NCBI GenBank assembly: GCA_017631875.1
Contig: JAGBSL010000033.1
Coordinates: 1-64,000 of the forward strand
Length of the DNA stretch: 64,000 nt
Reading direction: 5' to 3'
Source of the DNA: Bacteroidales bacterium
GTDB lineage: Bacteria; Bacteroidota; Bacteroidia; Bacteroidales; UBA932
Part shown: in pieces, positions 37,034-45,550 of the stretch
How positions within the stretch are numbered: position 1 is the stretch's first letter
Layout of the letters: every line of letters begins with the position of its first letter
The notes under the pieces: generated by a model
What the model was told of the DNA's origin: nothing
The model's database searches: none
Seen by the model: the letters and a program-made list of their open reading frames with translations, nothing else
Program-made: the position numbers and the translations under genes

Positions 37034-37157
37034 AAAACCTTAAGGTTTTCTCTTCGGTCATGGATGCGTCGTATGGAAGTGACATCGCACCCCCGCGTAG
37101 GGGGTGAGTCAGTGCCGAAGGCACGGGTCGGGGTCACTGGAATACGATGCATTCATG
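37034..37157. repeat. Compound stem-loop region after mazG
   Basis: The segment contains a perfect 16-nt palindrome AAAACCTTAAGGTTTT (37034-37049). A large stem follows whose 25-nt arms (37059-37083 and 37133-37157) pair at 22 of 25 positions with two wobbles. Inside the large stem lie two more hairpins, CACCCCC / GGGGGTG and GTGCC / GGCAC (loop GAA). It begins two bases beyond the mazG stop, so it may terminate mazG, encode a structured RNA, or be a small mobile repeat. Confidence 0.7.
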
Positions 37158-37158
37158 A

Positions 37159-37977
37159 TTATAGGCCTTTAGCCTTGCCCTCGTCCCAGATCGCATCCAT
37201 TTCGGCGAGGGTCATGTCGGTGAGGTTGCGACCCTGGCGGATGGTCTGCTCTTCAAGGTATGTGAAACGACGCTTGAACTTCGCGCATGTGCGCTCGAGA
37301 GCTGTATCCGGATTGAGTCCATAGAGGCGCGCCGCATTGACTGTCGCGAAAAGGAAGTCTCCGAGCTCATCCTCGGCGCGGTCGTATGCAGCAGCCTTCT
37401 CCTCATCGGTCTGTGCTGCAGCCATGGCATCAAGTTCCGCCTGGTACTCGCCCATCTCCTCCTTCACCTTGTCCCATACCTGCTCCTTGCACTCCCAGTC
37501 GAAGCCTACTCCGCGTGCCTTATCCTGCATGCGGTACGCCTTCAGGAGCGGCGGAAGGCCGTCCGGAACACCCGAAAGTACGCGCTTGTTACCATCCTTC
37601 TCCTTGGTCTTGAGCATCTCCCACTGCTTGATCACGTCCTCAGCATCACCTACCTGAGCGGCTGCGAACACATGAGGATGCCTGTATATAAGCTTGTCAC
37701 AAAGAAAGTTGATCACATCGACTATATCGAAGTTCTGCTTCTCCTCCCCGATCTTGGCATAGAACAGCACATGCAGAAGCACGTCACCGAGTTCCTTCGA
37801 AAGTTCATGCTCATCGCCTGCCAGAATAGCTCCGTTGAGTTCGTACACTTCTTCGATAGTCTGAGGACGAAGCGACTCATTTGTCTGCTTCCTGTCCCAT
37901 GGGCATTTCTCCCTAAGTTCGTCCAGCACATCCAGAATCCTTCCGAATGCCTGCAACTTTTCATCACGTGTATGCAT
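37159..37977 (-). CDS. mazG: Nucleoside triphosphate pyrophosphohydrolase MazG
   Basis: Product of 272 residues with two MazG folds. The first shows ETIEEVYELNGAILAGD and ELGDVLLHVLFYAKIGEE, the EExxE and ExxD metal-binding pattern; the second shows AEDELGDFLFATVNAARLYG. It hydrolyses NTPs and dNTPs to monophosphates, a house-cleaning role. The segment CPWDRKQT near residue 25 is typical. It is transcribed from its own promoter. Confidence 0.94.
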   Translation of the reverse strand: MHTRDEKLQAFGRILDVLDELREKCPWDRKQTNESLRPQTIEEVYELNGAILAGDEHELSKELGDVLLHVLFYAKIGEEKQNFDIVDVINFLCDKLIYRHPHVFAAAQVGDAEDVIKQWEMLKTKEKDGNKRVLSGVPDGLPPLLKAYRMQDKARGVGFDWECKEQVWDKVKEEMGEYQAELDAMAAAQTDEEKAAAYDRAEDELGDFLFATVNAARLYGLNPDTALERTCAKFKRRFTYLEEQTIRQGRNLTDMTLAEMDAIWDEGKAKGL

Positions 37978-38002
37978 AATGGTATTATCTTTTCATTTAA
38001 CA

Positions 38003-38029
38003 GATCCTTCGACTTCGCTCAGGATGACA
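38003..38029. repeat. Dispersed CGACTTCGCTC-type intergenic repeat, copy 1
   Basis: A 27-nt element whose core is CGACTTCGCTC with ATCCT / AGGAT ends, followed by GATGACA. The segment at 63436-63461 has the same form (CGACTGCGCTC core, GATGACA end). Such elements recur in intergenic DNA of many Bacteroidetes. Confidence 0.65.
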
Positions 38030-38039
38030 TAGTGGATTG

Positions 38040-38047
38040 CAAAGGTA
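38040..38047 (-). promoter_or_regulatory. -7 promoter element for mazG
   Basis: Reverse-strand TACCTTTG, 62 bases upstream of mazG. The dispersed repeat at 38003-38029 would lie in the mazG leader. Confidence 0.6.
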
Positions 38048-38067
38048 GTAATTCTATAAAAATTAAC

Positions 38068-38075
38068 TATCTTTG
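38068..38075 (+). promoter_or_regulatory. -7 promoter element for the CoA-transferase gene
   Basis: TATCTTTG, 19 bases before the ATG. Confidence 0.72.
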
Positions 38076-38094
38076 ACGAGTTAAACCTACAACT

Positions 38095-39405
38095 ATGCGT
38101 AAAGAGATCAAGTTTGTTTCGGCTGAAGAGGCCGTACAGGTTGTCAAGTCAGGCGACCATATCCATCTGAGCAGCGTGGCAAGTGCTCCACGCATCCTTA
38201 TTGACGCGCTCTGCGCACGCGGAGACAGAGGCGAGCTTCAGGATGTCCGCATCCACCACCTCCACACAGAAGGACCTGCTCCATATTCTGACCCGAAGTA
38301 TGACGGAATCTTCTTCCACCAGGCATTCTTCGTCGGAGCCAATGTCCGCAAGGGAGTCCAGGCCGGATATGCTGACTACATCCCGGTATTCCTTAGCGAA
38401 ACCCAGAAGCTTTACCGTTGCGGCGCCCTCCGCTGCGACGTGGCGATGATCCAGGTATGTCCTCCGGACAAACACGGTTATGTATCTCTCGGAACATCTG
38501 TTGACGCGACTCTTGCAGCTATCGAGTGCGCAAAGACTGTAATCGCTGTAGTGAACCCTAACGTTCCGCGCGCATGGGGTCAGGCAATGATCCCTATGGA
38601 CATGATTGATATCTTCGTGGAAGGTAACGAGCCTCTTGAGCCGGCTCACTTCAGCGAGCCTAACGAGGTCGAGATCGCCATCGGAAAGCACTGTGCAGCC
38701 CTCATCGATGACGGAGCATGTCTCCAGATGGGTATCGGAGCCATTCCTAATGCCGTTCTCGCACAGCTCGGAAACCACAAGAACCTCGGAGTGCACACAG
38801 AGATGTTCGCTGACGGCGTACTCGAGCTCGTGGAGAAGGGAGTAATCAACGGATCAAACAAGGTTACAGATAAAGGCAAGCTCGTATCGACATTCCTCAT
38901 GGGATCACAGAAGGTATACGACTTCATCGACGACAACCCTATGGTTGCCATGATGGACGTAGGATACACCAACGATCCGTTCGTGATCGCAAAGAACCCT
39001 AAAATGACGGCTATCAACTCTGCTGTACAGATTGACCTCACAGGTCAGGTATGTGCTGACTCTATCGGAACAAAGTTCTACTCAGGAGTAGGCGGACAGG
39101 TCGACTTCATCTATGGAGCATCTCTCGCCCCTCAGGGTAAAGCAATCATCGCAATGCCATCGACTACCAACAAGGGCGGCAGCAAGATCGCTCCGGTAAT
39201 CATCGAAGGAGGCGGAGTCGTGACTACAAGACCTCACGTACACTATGTGGTGACAGAGTTCGGAGCAGTTGACCTCTACGGAAAGTCAATGCAGGAGCGT
39301 GCCAAGGCACTCATCAGCATCGCCCACCCTGACCACCAGGAATCTCTCGACCGCGCCGCCTTCGAGAGATTTGGACCGCATTATCTAGGAGTCAAGTTGT
39401 TCTAA
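38095..39405 (+). CDS. Acetyl-CoA hydrolase/transferase family protein
   Basis: Product of 436 residues of the 4-hydroxybutyrate / acetate CoA-transferase type. The catalytic Glu236 lies in GVHTEMFADGVLEL. Other conserved blocks are GIGAIPNAVLAQLG, GGQVDFIYGA and GGGVVTTRPHVHYVVTEFG. It moves CoA between acyl-CoA and acetate or a similar acid, in fermentative metabolism; the exact acyl group cannot be told. Codon use is strongly biased, suggesting high expression. The last codons form the left arm of a hairpin that starts the intergenic repeat. Confidence 0.9.
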   Translation: MRKEIKFVSAEEAVQVVKSGDHIHLSSVASAPRILIDALCARGDRGELQDVRIHHLHTEGPAPYSDPKYDGIFFHQAFFVGANVRKGVQAGYADYIPVFLSETQKLYRCGALRCDVAMIQVCPPDKHGYVSLGTSVDATLAAIECAKTVIAVVNPNVPRAWGQAMIPMDMIDIFVEGNEPLEPAHFSEPNEVEIAIGKHCAALIDDGACLQMGIGAIPNAVLAQLGNHKNLGVHTEMFADGVLELVEKGVINGSNKVTDKGKLVSTFLMGSQKVYDFIDDNPMVAMMDVGYTNDPFVIAKNPKMTAINSAVQIDLTGQVCADSIGTKFYSGVGGQVDFIYGASLAPQGKAIIAMPSTTNKGGSKIAPVIIEGGGVVTTRPHVHYVVTEFGAVDLYGKSMQERAKALISIAHPDHQESLDRAAFERFGPHYLGVKLF

Positions 39406-39491
39406 AACAACTTGACGACCGGCCCGGGTAGGGCCGAAATTCCCCCTGAAAGGGGGATGTCACGAACAACGTGAGTGACAAGGGGTTGAGA
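39391..39491 (+). repeat. Hairpin-array intergenic repeat, copy 2 (long)
   Basis: Four consecutive hairpins: A, GTCAAGTTGTT / AACAACTTGAC (39391-39416, spanning the stop codon); B, CGGCCC / GGGCCG with loop GGGTA (39420-39436); C, TCCCCCT / AGGGGGA with loop GAA (39441-39457); D, TGTCAC / GTGACA (39458-39480). AGGGGTTGAGA closes the unit. B, C, D and the end match the copy at 49461-49552 in reverse orientation. Confidence 0.82.
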
Positions 39492-39493
39492 TA

Positions 39494-39538
39494 AAAAAAT
39501 AAAGGATGGTCGAATCGACCATCCTTTATTTTTTCTCA
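39494..39538. terminator. Bidirectional terminator, CoA-transferase / histone-like gene
   Basis: A 19-bp stem (39494-39512 with 39516-39534) with an AAT loop and A6/T6 flanks; the core is GGATGGTCG. It lies between two convergent genes. Confidence 0.93.
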
Positions 39539-39547
39539 AAGCTCAAA

Positions 39548-39721
39548 TTACTTTGTAGCCTCAACTGAAGCCTTGCGGAACTCCTTCATAGCCTTCATGA
39601 GGTTGAGAGCAGCCTTACGAGCGCGAGCGCCAGCAGCCTTGTTACCCTTCTCTACCTGAGCGTCTGCGTTAGTTACGAATACCTCGTACTCTGCCTTGAT
39701 CTGATTTACAAGTTCTTTCAT
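39548..39721 (-). CDS. Histone H1-like protein (Hc1 family)
   Basis: Basic 57-residue protein, MKELVNQIKAEYEVF at the N-terminus and KGNKAAGARARKAALNLMK in the middle, matching the short Bacteroidetes Hc1-like proteins thought to bind DNA. It is too short and Lys/Ala/Arg-rich for most gene finders, but the conserved GNKAAG.RARKA block and a proper terminator support it. It stands alone; no clear TAnnTTTG element was found in the 138-base upstream gap, which otherwise holds only A/T-rich sequence. Confidence 0.88.
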   Translation of the reverse strand: MKELVNQIKAEYEVFVTNADAQVEKGNKAAGARARKAALNLMKAMKEFRKASVEATK

Positions 39722-39859
39722 TTTCTGTAAAATTTAAATAGTTCGTTAAACAATTTGCATCAAAAACTTCTGCCAAGTTAAAAATTCTCTTTTTATTTTC
39801 CAAATTTTTGGATGGAAAACCCTCACTTAGAGGCACCTGACAAGCATAAAAGATGATTT

Positions 39860-40435
39860 TTACGCCTTTTGAGGTTTGGTATTTACAGTATTCATAGCCC
39901 TATCAGCACCAATGGTAGCCCATGCCTTCACACCATCAATAACTCTCTTACACAGTTCCGGCATCTGCTCTTTTTCCTCCTGGCTAAGCTCTCCAAGTAC
40001 GTAACCGACCTGCTGTCCCCTGCCGAAGTCATTGCCGATGCCCATCCTTATGCGGGCATACTCCTGTGTGCCGATGAGTTCAGTAATGTTGGTAAGGCCG
40101 TTGTGTCCTCCAGCACTTCCGTTCTTACGAAGGCGGAGTGTACCGAACGGTATATTGAGGTCATCAGAAATGACCAGGATGTTTTCCACAGGAATTTTCA
40201 GTTCATTCATCCAATAGCGGACAGCCTTGCCGCTGAGGTTCATGTATGTGGAAGGCTTGAGCAGATGGAACTTCCTGCCCTTGAACGAGATCACCGCCGT
40301 ACTGCCGTATCTTCCAGACTCAAAAGAAATATTGGACGCCTGAGCCCAGGCGTCCAATACCATGAATCCCATGTTGTGTCTGGTGTTGGCATATTCGGCG
40401 CCGATGTTTCCTAACCCGACGACGAGATAATTCAT
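39860..40435 (-). CDS. pth: Peptidyl-tRNA hydrolase
   Basis: Frees tRNA from peptidyl-tRNA that drops off ribosomes. The product of 191 residues carries catalytic His20 in GNIGAEYANTRHNMGF, STYMNLSGKAV, the VISDDLNIPFG Asp and GSAGGHNGL. It lies 12 bases downstream of rplY on the same strand, a common pairing, and should be cotranscribed. Confidence 0.96.
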   Translation of the reverse strand: MNYLVVGLGNIGAEYANTRHNMGFMVLDAWAQASNISFESGRYGSTAVISFKGRKFHLLKPSTYMNLSGKAVRYWMNELKIPVENILVISDDLNIPFGTLRLRKNGSAGGHNGLTNITELIGTQEYARIRMGIGNDFGRGQQVGYVLGELSQEEKEQMPELCKRVIDGVKAWATIGADRAMNTVNTKPQKA

Positions 40436-40447
40436 ACCAAACTAAAA

Positions 40448-41044
40448 TTACTTCTTCTTACCAGTAGCCTGAGCCTCCATCTTAGCCTGCTGAGTTGCAC
40501 GAGTAGGACGTACAGAGCAGATGATGGTAGCCTTAGGAGATACGATTGTAACGCCCTCGTAGTTGAGGTCGCCTGCAACGATCTGCTTACCGATTCTGAG
40601 GTTAGTTGAATCAACCTCGAGAACGTCAGGAAGGTTGTTCATCATAGCGCATACGCGGAGCTTACGGCTAGAAACGAGGAGCTTACCACCCATCTTAACA
40701 CCCTCTGAGTGTCCTGTTACGATAACTGGAACCTCGATAGTCACTGGCTTGTCCTCAGTTACGAAGAGGAAGTCTACGTGGAGAGGCTCGTCTGATACAG
40801 GGTGATACTGTACCTCGTGGAGCACTGCATAACCGCTTCTTCCATCAGAAAGCTTAAGGTCAATGATGTAAGAGTTTGGAGTGTGAGTGATAGTCTTGAG
40901 ATCCTTTGCGTCGATAGTGAAGAGGATGTTCTCCATACCGAGGCCATAGATGTTACATGGAACGTGTCCCTCTCTGCGAATTGCCTTCACAGATGCCTTG
41001 TTGCCAGCTACGCGTACCTGGCCATTGAGTTCAATGTGCTGCAT
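40448..41044 (-). CDS. rplY: 50S ribosomal protein L25 (Ctc form)
   Basis: Two-domain L25/Ctc protein of 198 residues that binds 5S rRNA. Residues 1-90 are the L25 domain (REGHVPCNIYGLG, LHEVQYHPVSDEPLHVDFL) and 95-180 the TL5/Ctc C-terminal beta domain (VPVIVTGHSEGVKMGGKL). A Lys/Ala tail follows. The mRNA leader of about 80 nt begins with a strong stem-loop. Confidence 0.95.
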   Translation of the reverse strand: MQHIELNGQVRVAGNKASVKAIRREGHVPCNIYGLGMENILFTIDAKDLKTITHTPNSYIIDLKLSDGRSGYAVLHEVQYHPVSDEPLHVDFLFVTEDKPVTIEVPVIVTGHSEGVKMGGKLLVSSRKLRVCAMMNNLPDVLEVDSTNLRIGKQIVAGDLNYEGVTIVSPKATIICSVRPTRATQQAKMEAQATGKKK

Positions 41045-41091
41045 TGTAATAAAAGTTTAAAATGTGTTACTCAGTCTAGCTCTGGGCCAGA

Positions 41092-41129
41092 CCCCATTGC
41101 ACCAAAAAGCGTCAGCGCTTTTTATGGGG
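41092..41129 (-). promoter_or_regulatory. Stem-loop at the 5' end of the rplY-pth leader
   Basis: On the reverse strand, outer arms CCCCAT / ATGGGG enclose inner arms AAAAAGCG / CGCTTTTT with a CTGA loop. The predicted transcription start (-7 box at 41133-41140) falls at the first arm, so the mRNA would begin with this hairpin. It could protect the 5' end or regulate ribosomal protein synthesis. Confidence 0.6.
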
Positions 41130-41132
41130 CTG

Positions 41133-41140
41133 CAAAGATA
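41133..41140 (-). promoter_or_regulatory. -7 promoter element for rplY-pth
   Basis: Reverse-strand TATCTTTG, about 90 bases upstream of rplY, giving an unusually long leader for this window. Confidence 0.7.
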
Positions 41141-41174
41141 GTCAAAATATTTGTACTGCAAAACTTTATGCAGA

Positions 41175-42545
41175 TTATTCTACAAGACCGGTGGCTATGT
41201 TCCACTTCAAGGTCTTATAGTACTTGTCCAGTTCCAGACTTCCGTCGGATGGAAGATACATACTGAAGCCGGAATAGGTGCCAATTGTAAAGGCCCCCAT
41301 GAACTCCGGTGTTGCCGCCCGGTACACCATGCAGTACTCTATCGCCTCGTTCAACGCAGAAATTTCCTCTGCAGCAGCACCTGCCTTCGCGACTATATCA
41401 GCCAGGTCATAGAACCAATGATAATCTGAGCGATAGTACCTCTGCACCTTTTCAGGCTTGAGTGTTGCTATTTCCATAGCATACTTACGGAAAAGTTCGG
41501 CACACACTTCTGCAAGAGGTTCCATCTTCGAACAGTCCACCATGGATATCGTAGCGGAACGATAAATTCCCGACTGGATATCATACTGCTGGAAATAATC
41601 CTCGCATACTGCCTGCGGATCAGGAGTGCCTCCATTGAGAAGATGTGTAGGTATCGCCTTATAATCAAAGCCCTCGGCAAGCACCTCTGCCTGGGAGAAG
41701 CCGACAAGACCACACTTGCCCGCCAATTCATATGCAACCTCGACACCACCCATAAGGCATGCGTCGAAAAGGATGTAATCAAAGTACATAGGAAGAGCCT
41801 CTGCAAACTCTTCCAGCTGGATTTCATAAGACAGATAACTGCCGTATGATCCCACCTGATCCTGACCTATGCTCTTGACCATTGGAAGAGAAGGATCATG
41901 CTCAGGCTCGACATAAGGAACACCGCGATGCGATTTCCGATACCCTTGTCTGCCCATCATGGCTGAGGACGGAGCGTATATATAATCCCCGGGGTTAGTA
42001 TAATAACCCGCAGGAAGATAACCTGTTGCATGAGACGAAAATATCATTCCGTAAGTCTTTGCCGGAAAATTTTCCTTCACATACGTCAGGACCGCATTAA
42101 GCTGAACCGGATCTGCAGAATGGACCGAATCGTGATACCTGACAAGCGTATCGGTCACCACTTCCCCTGCATGCCCTTGGTATACGCGCATAAGCACCGG
42201 TGGATTCGGTTCGCTATAGGCATTTTTCCTGGATGGAAGATGAGAGTAGACAAGAAGCACGTCCTTCATGCGGCTATCCGAAGGAAGGTCACCTTTCATA
42301 AGGTCCTGAATATCCTCTTTGAGATAATCGCTGATGGAATTGAAGCCCGCAGAATACAACAGGAGCACATTTCTTGTCTCATTGCTTACATCTCGTCCGC
42401 CCAAAGTCTCTACTCTGCCAGCCGAAATCCCGTCATGATAGAACTCAGAATTGAAGTCGAAAGAGGGTTCGCATGCAGCCAGGAACACCATCGCCAACAT
42501 GGCAACGGACATCCTACATATTATATTATCAAGTACTTTACTCAT
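41175..42545 (-). CDS. Clostripain-family (C11) cysteine peptidase lipoprotein
   Basis: Product of 456 residues with a lipoprotein signal (lipobox LAAC, Cys25). The C11 dyad is present: His172 in FSSHATGY and Cys263 in FDACLMGGVEVAYEL. Family members usually cleave after Arg or Lys and self-process; this copy is surface or periplasmic. The C-terminal third (FMGAFTIGTYSGFSMYLP) is typical of Bacteroidales C11 lipoproteins. It has its own promoter, back to back with that of the M49 gene. Confidence 0.88.
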   Translation of the reverse strand: MSKVLDNIICRMSVAMLAMVFLAACEPSFDFNSEFYHDGISAGRVETLGGRDVSNETRNVLLLYSAGFNSISDYLKEDIQDLMKGDLPSDSRMKDVLLVYSHLPSRKNAYSEPNPPVLMRVYQGHAGEVVTDTLVRYHDSVHSADPVQLNAVLTYVKENFPAKTYGMIFSSHATGYLPAGYYTNPGDYIYAPSSAMMGRQGYRKSHRGVPYVEPEHDPSLPMVKSIGQDQVGSYGSYLSYEIQLEEFAEALPMYFDYILFDACLMGGVEVAYELAGKCGLVGFSQAEVLAEGFDYKAIPTHLLNGGTPDPQAVCEDYFQQYDIQSGIYRSATISMVDCSKMEPLAEVCAELFRKYAMEIATLKPEKVQRYYRSDYHWFYDLADIVAKAGAAAEEISALNEAIEYCMVYRAATPEFMGAFTIGTYSGFSMYLPSDGSLELDKYYKTLKWNIATGLVE

Positions 42546-42563
42546 ATTTTATCTCGCAGCCGA

Positions 42564-42571
42564 CAAAGATA
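42564..42571 (-). promoter_or_regulatory. -7 promoter element for the C11 peptidase gene
   Basis: Reverse-strand TATCTTTG, 18 bases upstream of the start. It is 14 bases from the opposing M49 promoter. Confidence 0.7.
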
Positions 42572-42585
42572 CTAAAAGAAAATCG

Positions 42586-42593
42586 TATCTTTG
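42586..42593 (+). promoter_or_regulatory. -7 promoter element for the M49 peptidase gene
   Basis: TATCTTTG, 51 bases before the ATG at 42645. It overlaps the start of the longer open frame (42591), ruling that start out. Confidence 0.7.
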
Positions 42594-42644
42594 TTTTTTA
42601 TGACAAATTTCGCAAAAACCAGCGTATTATTTAAAAACAACAAT

Positions 42645-44645
42645 ATGAAACTCATCACTAAAATGATTACAATCGCAGGGCTGGCAGCAGCCTTAGCGTC
42701 TTGCTCGAACAAGACAGCAAAGAACGAGGACTTCAAGTATCTCGTGGACGAGTTCGCGGATCTCAAGATCATGAGATATCAGGTTCCGGGATGGAACGAG
42801 CTCTCACTCCAGCAGAAGGAATATGTATACCATCTCGCAGAGGCGGCAAAGTATGGTCGCGACATCATCTGGATGCAGAACTGCAAGTACAACCTCGAAA
42901 TCCGCAAGGTTCTCGAGAACATTCTTGAGAACTACACAGGCGACAAGACCACAGAAGACTGGAAGGGATTCGAGACATACGCAAAGAGAGTGTTCTTCAG
43001 CAACGGTATCCACCATCACTATGCTGAGGACAAGTTCTTCCCTGAGTGCCCTCAGGAGTACTTCCAGAGCCTTATGGCAGCAGTAGGTGACGAAGCAAAG
43101 TGCGCAGAGCTCCTTCCTGTCATCTATGACCCTGAGATATTCCCTGCACGCAAGGACATGCATGCAGCAGACATCGTTGCGTCATCCGCTGTGAACTTCT
43201 ATGAGAATGTTACACGCGCTGAGGTAGAAGCCCTCTATGCAGCTATGGCCGACCCTAACGACAAGACTCCGGTTTCATACGGTCTGAACAGCCGCGTCGT
43301 GAAGGGAGAGGACGGAAAGGTATACGAGGAAGTTTATAAGGTGGGAGGACTCTACGGAGCAGCACTCGAGAAGATCTGCGAGCACCTTGCAAAGGCCGCT
43401 GAAGTTGCAGAGAATGAGACTCAGAAGGCATACATCGCAGACCTTATCGCATACTACCAGACAGGTGACCTCAAGCTCTGGGACAAGTACAACATCCAGT
43501 GGGTAAACGACACACTCGGCACAGTTGATTTCGTGAACGGTTTCGTAGAGGACTACAACGACCCTCTCGGACGCAAGGCGACATTCGAGAGCCTCGTGAA
43601 CTTCAAGGATGCAGAGGCATCACGCCGCACAGAGCTCATCAGCGACAATGCTCAGTGGTTCGAGGACAACTCACCTGTGGACTCACGCTTCAAGAAAGCA
43701 GAGGTAAAGGGCGTTACAGCAAAGGTGATCAACGTAGCCGTTCTCGCAGGAGACTGCTACCCTGCCGCTCCTATCGGAATCAACCTTCCTAACGCAGACT
43801 GGATCCGCCGCGAGCACGGCTCGAAGTCAGTGACCATCGCAAACCTCACAGCTGCATACAGCAAGGCAGCACAGGAGTCACCTAAGAGCCAGCTTTCAGA
43901 GTTCGCTTGGGATGAGGCCGAGATGGAGATGGAGAAGAAGTACGGCGGTCTCACCAACGACCTCCATACCGACCTCCACGAGTGCCTCGGACACGGTTCA
44001 GGAAAGCTTCTCCCAGAGACTTCTCCAAATGCTCTCGGAGAGTTCAGCTCGACTCTCGAGGAGACCCGCGCCGACCTCTTCGGACTCTACTACCTCGCCG
44101 ACCCTAAGCTCGTAGAGCTCGGAATCCTCCCTGACATGGAGGCATATAAAGCCCAGTACTCAAGCTATATCCGCAACGGTATCTTCACACAGTTCACAAG
44201 AGTAGCCCTAGGCAAGAAGAACATGGAGGCACACATGCAGAACCGCAAGCTCATCGCAGAGTGGTGCTATGAGAAGGGTCTTGCAGACAACGTAATCGAG
44301 AAGAAGATTCGCGATGGCAAGACATATTTCGTAGTAAACGACTACGAGGCTCTCAGAGGCCTCTTCGGCGAGCTTCTCGCTGAGGTACAGAGAATCAAGT
44401 CCGAGGGTGACTATGCAGCAGGAAAGGCACTTGTTGAGAAATACGCTGTCGATATCGACTACGACCTCCACAAGGAAGTACTCGAGCGTTATGCTTCTCT
44501 CGGTCTGAAGCCTTACGGCGGATTCCTCAACCCTGAGATCGTCCCTGTAGTGAAGAAGGGCGAGGTTGTCGACTACGAGATCGTATATCAGGACAGCTAC
44601 CTTGACCAGATGCTTCAGTACGGAAAGAAATATTCTACTTTGTAG
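42645..44645 (+). CDS. Dipeptidyl-peptidase III-like (M49) lipoprotein
   Basis: Product of 666 residues with lipobox LASC after MKLITKMITIAGLAAA. The M49 zinc motif HECLGH is at 445-450 (family pattern HExxxGH), and the second motif EETRADLFG supplies the Glu ligand. DPP III enzymes remove dipeptides from short peptides. Secretion as a lipoprotein, rather than the cytoplasmic location of the classical enzyme, fits Bacteroidetes members. Codon use is highly biased. xerD follows nine bases later. Confidence 0.92.
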   Translation: MKLITKMITIAGLAAALASCSNKTAKNEDFKYLVDEFADLKIMRYQVPGWNELSLQQKEYVYHLAEAAKYGRDIIWMQNCKYNLEIRKVLENILENYTGDKTTEDWKGFETYAKRVFFSNGIHHHYAEDKFFPECPQEYFQSLMAAVGDEAKCAELLPVIYDPEIFPARKDMHAADIVASSAVNFYENVTRAEVEALYAAMADPNDKTPVSYGLNSRVVKGEDGKVYEEVYKVGGLYGAALEKICEHLAKAAEVAENETQKAYIADLIAYYQTGDLKLWDKYNIQWVNDTLGTVDFVNGFVEDYNDPLGRKATFESLVNFKDAEASRRTELISDNAQWFEDNSPVDSRFKKAEVKGVTAKVINVAVLAGDCYPAAPIGINLPNADWIRREHGSKSVTIANLTAAYSKAAQESPKSQLSEFAWDEAEMEMEKKYGGLTNDLHTDLHECLGHGSGKLLPETSPNALGEFSSTLEETRADLFGLYYLADPKLVELGILPDMEAYKAQYSSYIRNGIFTQFTRVALGKKNMEAHMQNRKLIAEWCYEKGLADNVIEKKIRDGKTYFVVNDYEALRGLFGELLAEVQRIKSEGDYAAGKALVEKYAVDIDYDLHKEVLERYASLGLKPYGGFLNPEIVPVVKKGEVVDYEIVYQDSYLDQMLQYGKKYSTL

Positions 44646-44654
44646 TACTTTAAC

Positions 44655-45509
44655 GTGGTAAAGGACTACAGAAGATATCTTATTATAGAACGTGCGATGT
44701 CACAGAACACTGTGGCATCGTATTGTTCTGATGTGGAGAAGTTCCTTGCCGCATACGGCGGAAGGCCGGAAGATGCAGGCCCGGCTGACATAGAAGATTA
44801 TCTGGCCACCCGAAACCAGCTGTCCGAAAGGTCGCAGGCAAGACTGGTGAGTTCACTGAGATCGTTCTTTGACTGGATGGTCAAGGAAGGATACATATCT
44901 GACAACCCTTGCGACAGGGTCGAGGCCCCGAAGCTGGGAGTATATCTGCCGAGTGTGCTTTCGGAAGAGGAGGTGGACCGCATCATCAGATGCGTGGATA
45001 CGTCCTCATGGATGGGCAAACGCGACAGGGCGATACTTGAGATTCTCTATGGCTGCGGACTGCGTGTATCGGAAGCCTCCGGGCTGAAAATTTCATCACT
45101 TTTCCTTGAGCAGGGCTTCATCCGCATCATTGGTAAGGGCAACAAGGAAAGACTGGTACCGATCGGAGAAATGGCCATGGAGGCCCTGGTGGCATACATG
45201 GAAGACAGGCCCGCTCCGGCGGCAAAGGCCGACGATCTGGTATTCCTCAACAGATATGGAAAGTCCATCAGCAGAGTATCTCTGTTCAAGATCGTGAAGA
45301 AATACACACTTGCCGCAGGTATCATGAAAGAGATATCCCCACACACATTCAGGCATTCGTTCGCAACGCATCTGATAGAGCATGGGGCCGACTTGAGGGT
45401 CGTCCAGGAGATGCTCGGCCACGAGAACATAGCTACCACCGAGATCTATACCCATGTGGACAGCAGCACATGGCAGAAGGAAATCCTGACCCACCATCCA
45501 AGAAAATAG
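44655..45509 (+). CDS. xerD: Tyrosine recombinase XerD
   Basis: Site-specific recombinase of 284 residues that resolves chromosome dimers. A SAM-like N-terminal domain (1-95) precedes the catalytic domain with Arg in GCGLRVSEASGL, Lys in KGNKERLVPI, HTFRHSFATHL, GH and Tyr in TTEIYTHV. The start is GTG, nine bases after the M49 stop. It could be an XerC-type paralogue; XerD is chosen from overall resemblance. Confidence 0.9.
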   Translation: MVKDYRRYLIIERAMSQNTVASYCSDVEKFLAAYGGRPEDAGPADIEDYLATRNQLSERSQARLVSSLRSFFDWMVKEGYISDNPCDRVEAPKLGVYLPSVLSEEEVDRIIRCVDTSSWMGKRDRAILEILYGCGLRVSEASGLKISSLFLEQGFIRIIGKGNKERLVPIGEMAMEALVAYMEDRPAPAAKADDLVFLNRYGKSISRVSLFKIVKKYTLAAGIMKEISPHTFRHSFATHLIEHGADLRVVQEMLGHENIATTEIYTHVDSSTWQKEILTHHPRK

Positions 45510-45510
45510 T

Positions 45511-45518
45511 TATATTTG
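45511..45518 (+). promoter_or_regulatory. -7 promoter element for the FKBP-pnuC operon
   Basis: TATATTTG directly after the xerD stop, 32 bases before the FKBP start. Confidence 0.72.
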
Positions 45519-45550
45519 CAAGATATTTACTTTAAATAAATCTCAACAAA

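Noticed and set aside
36937..37152. 71-codon reverse-strand ORF in the mazG-tcdA gap
   Set aside because: It lies wholly on the inverted repeats and hairpins of this segment and has no promoter of its own; its reading frame looks like a by-product of repeat DNA.
36868..37158. tRNA or rRNA gene in the structured mazG-tcdA gap
   Set aside because: No cloverleaf with a TTCGANTC-like T loop and CCA end could be drawn; stems are long simple inverted repeats.
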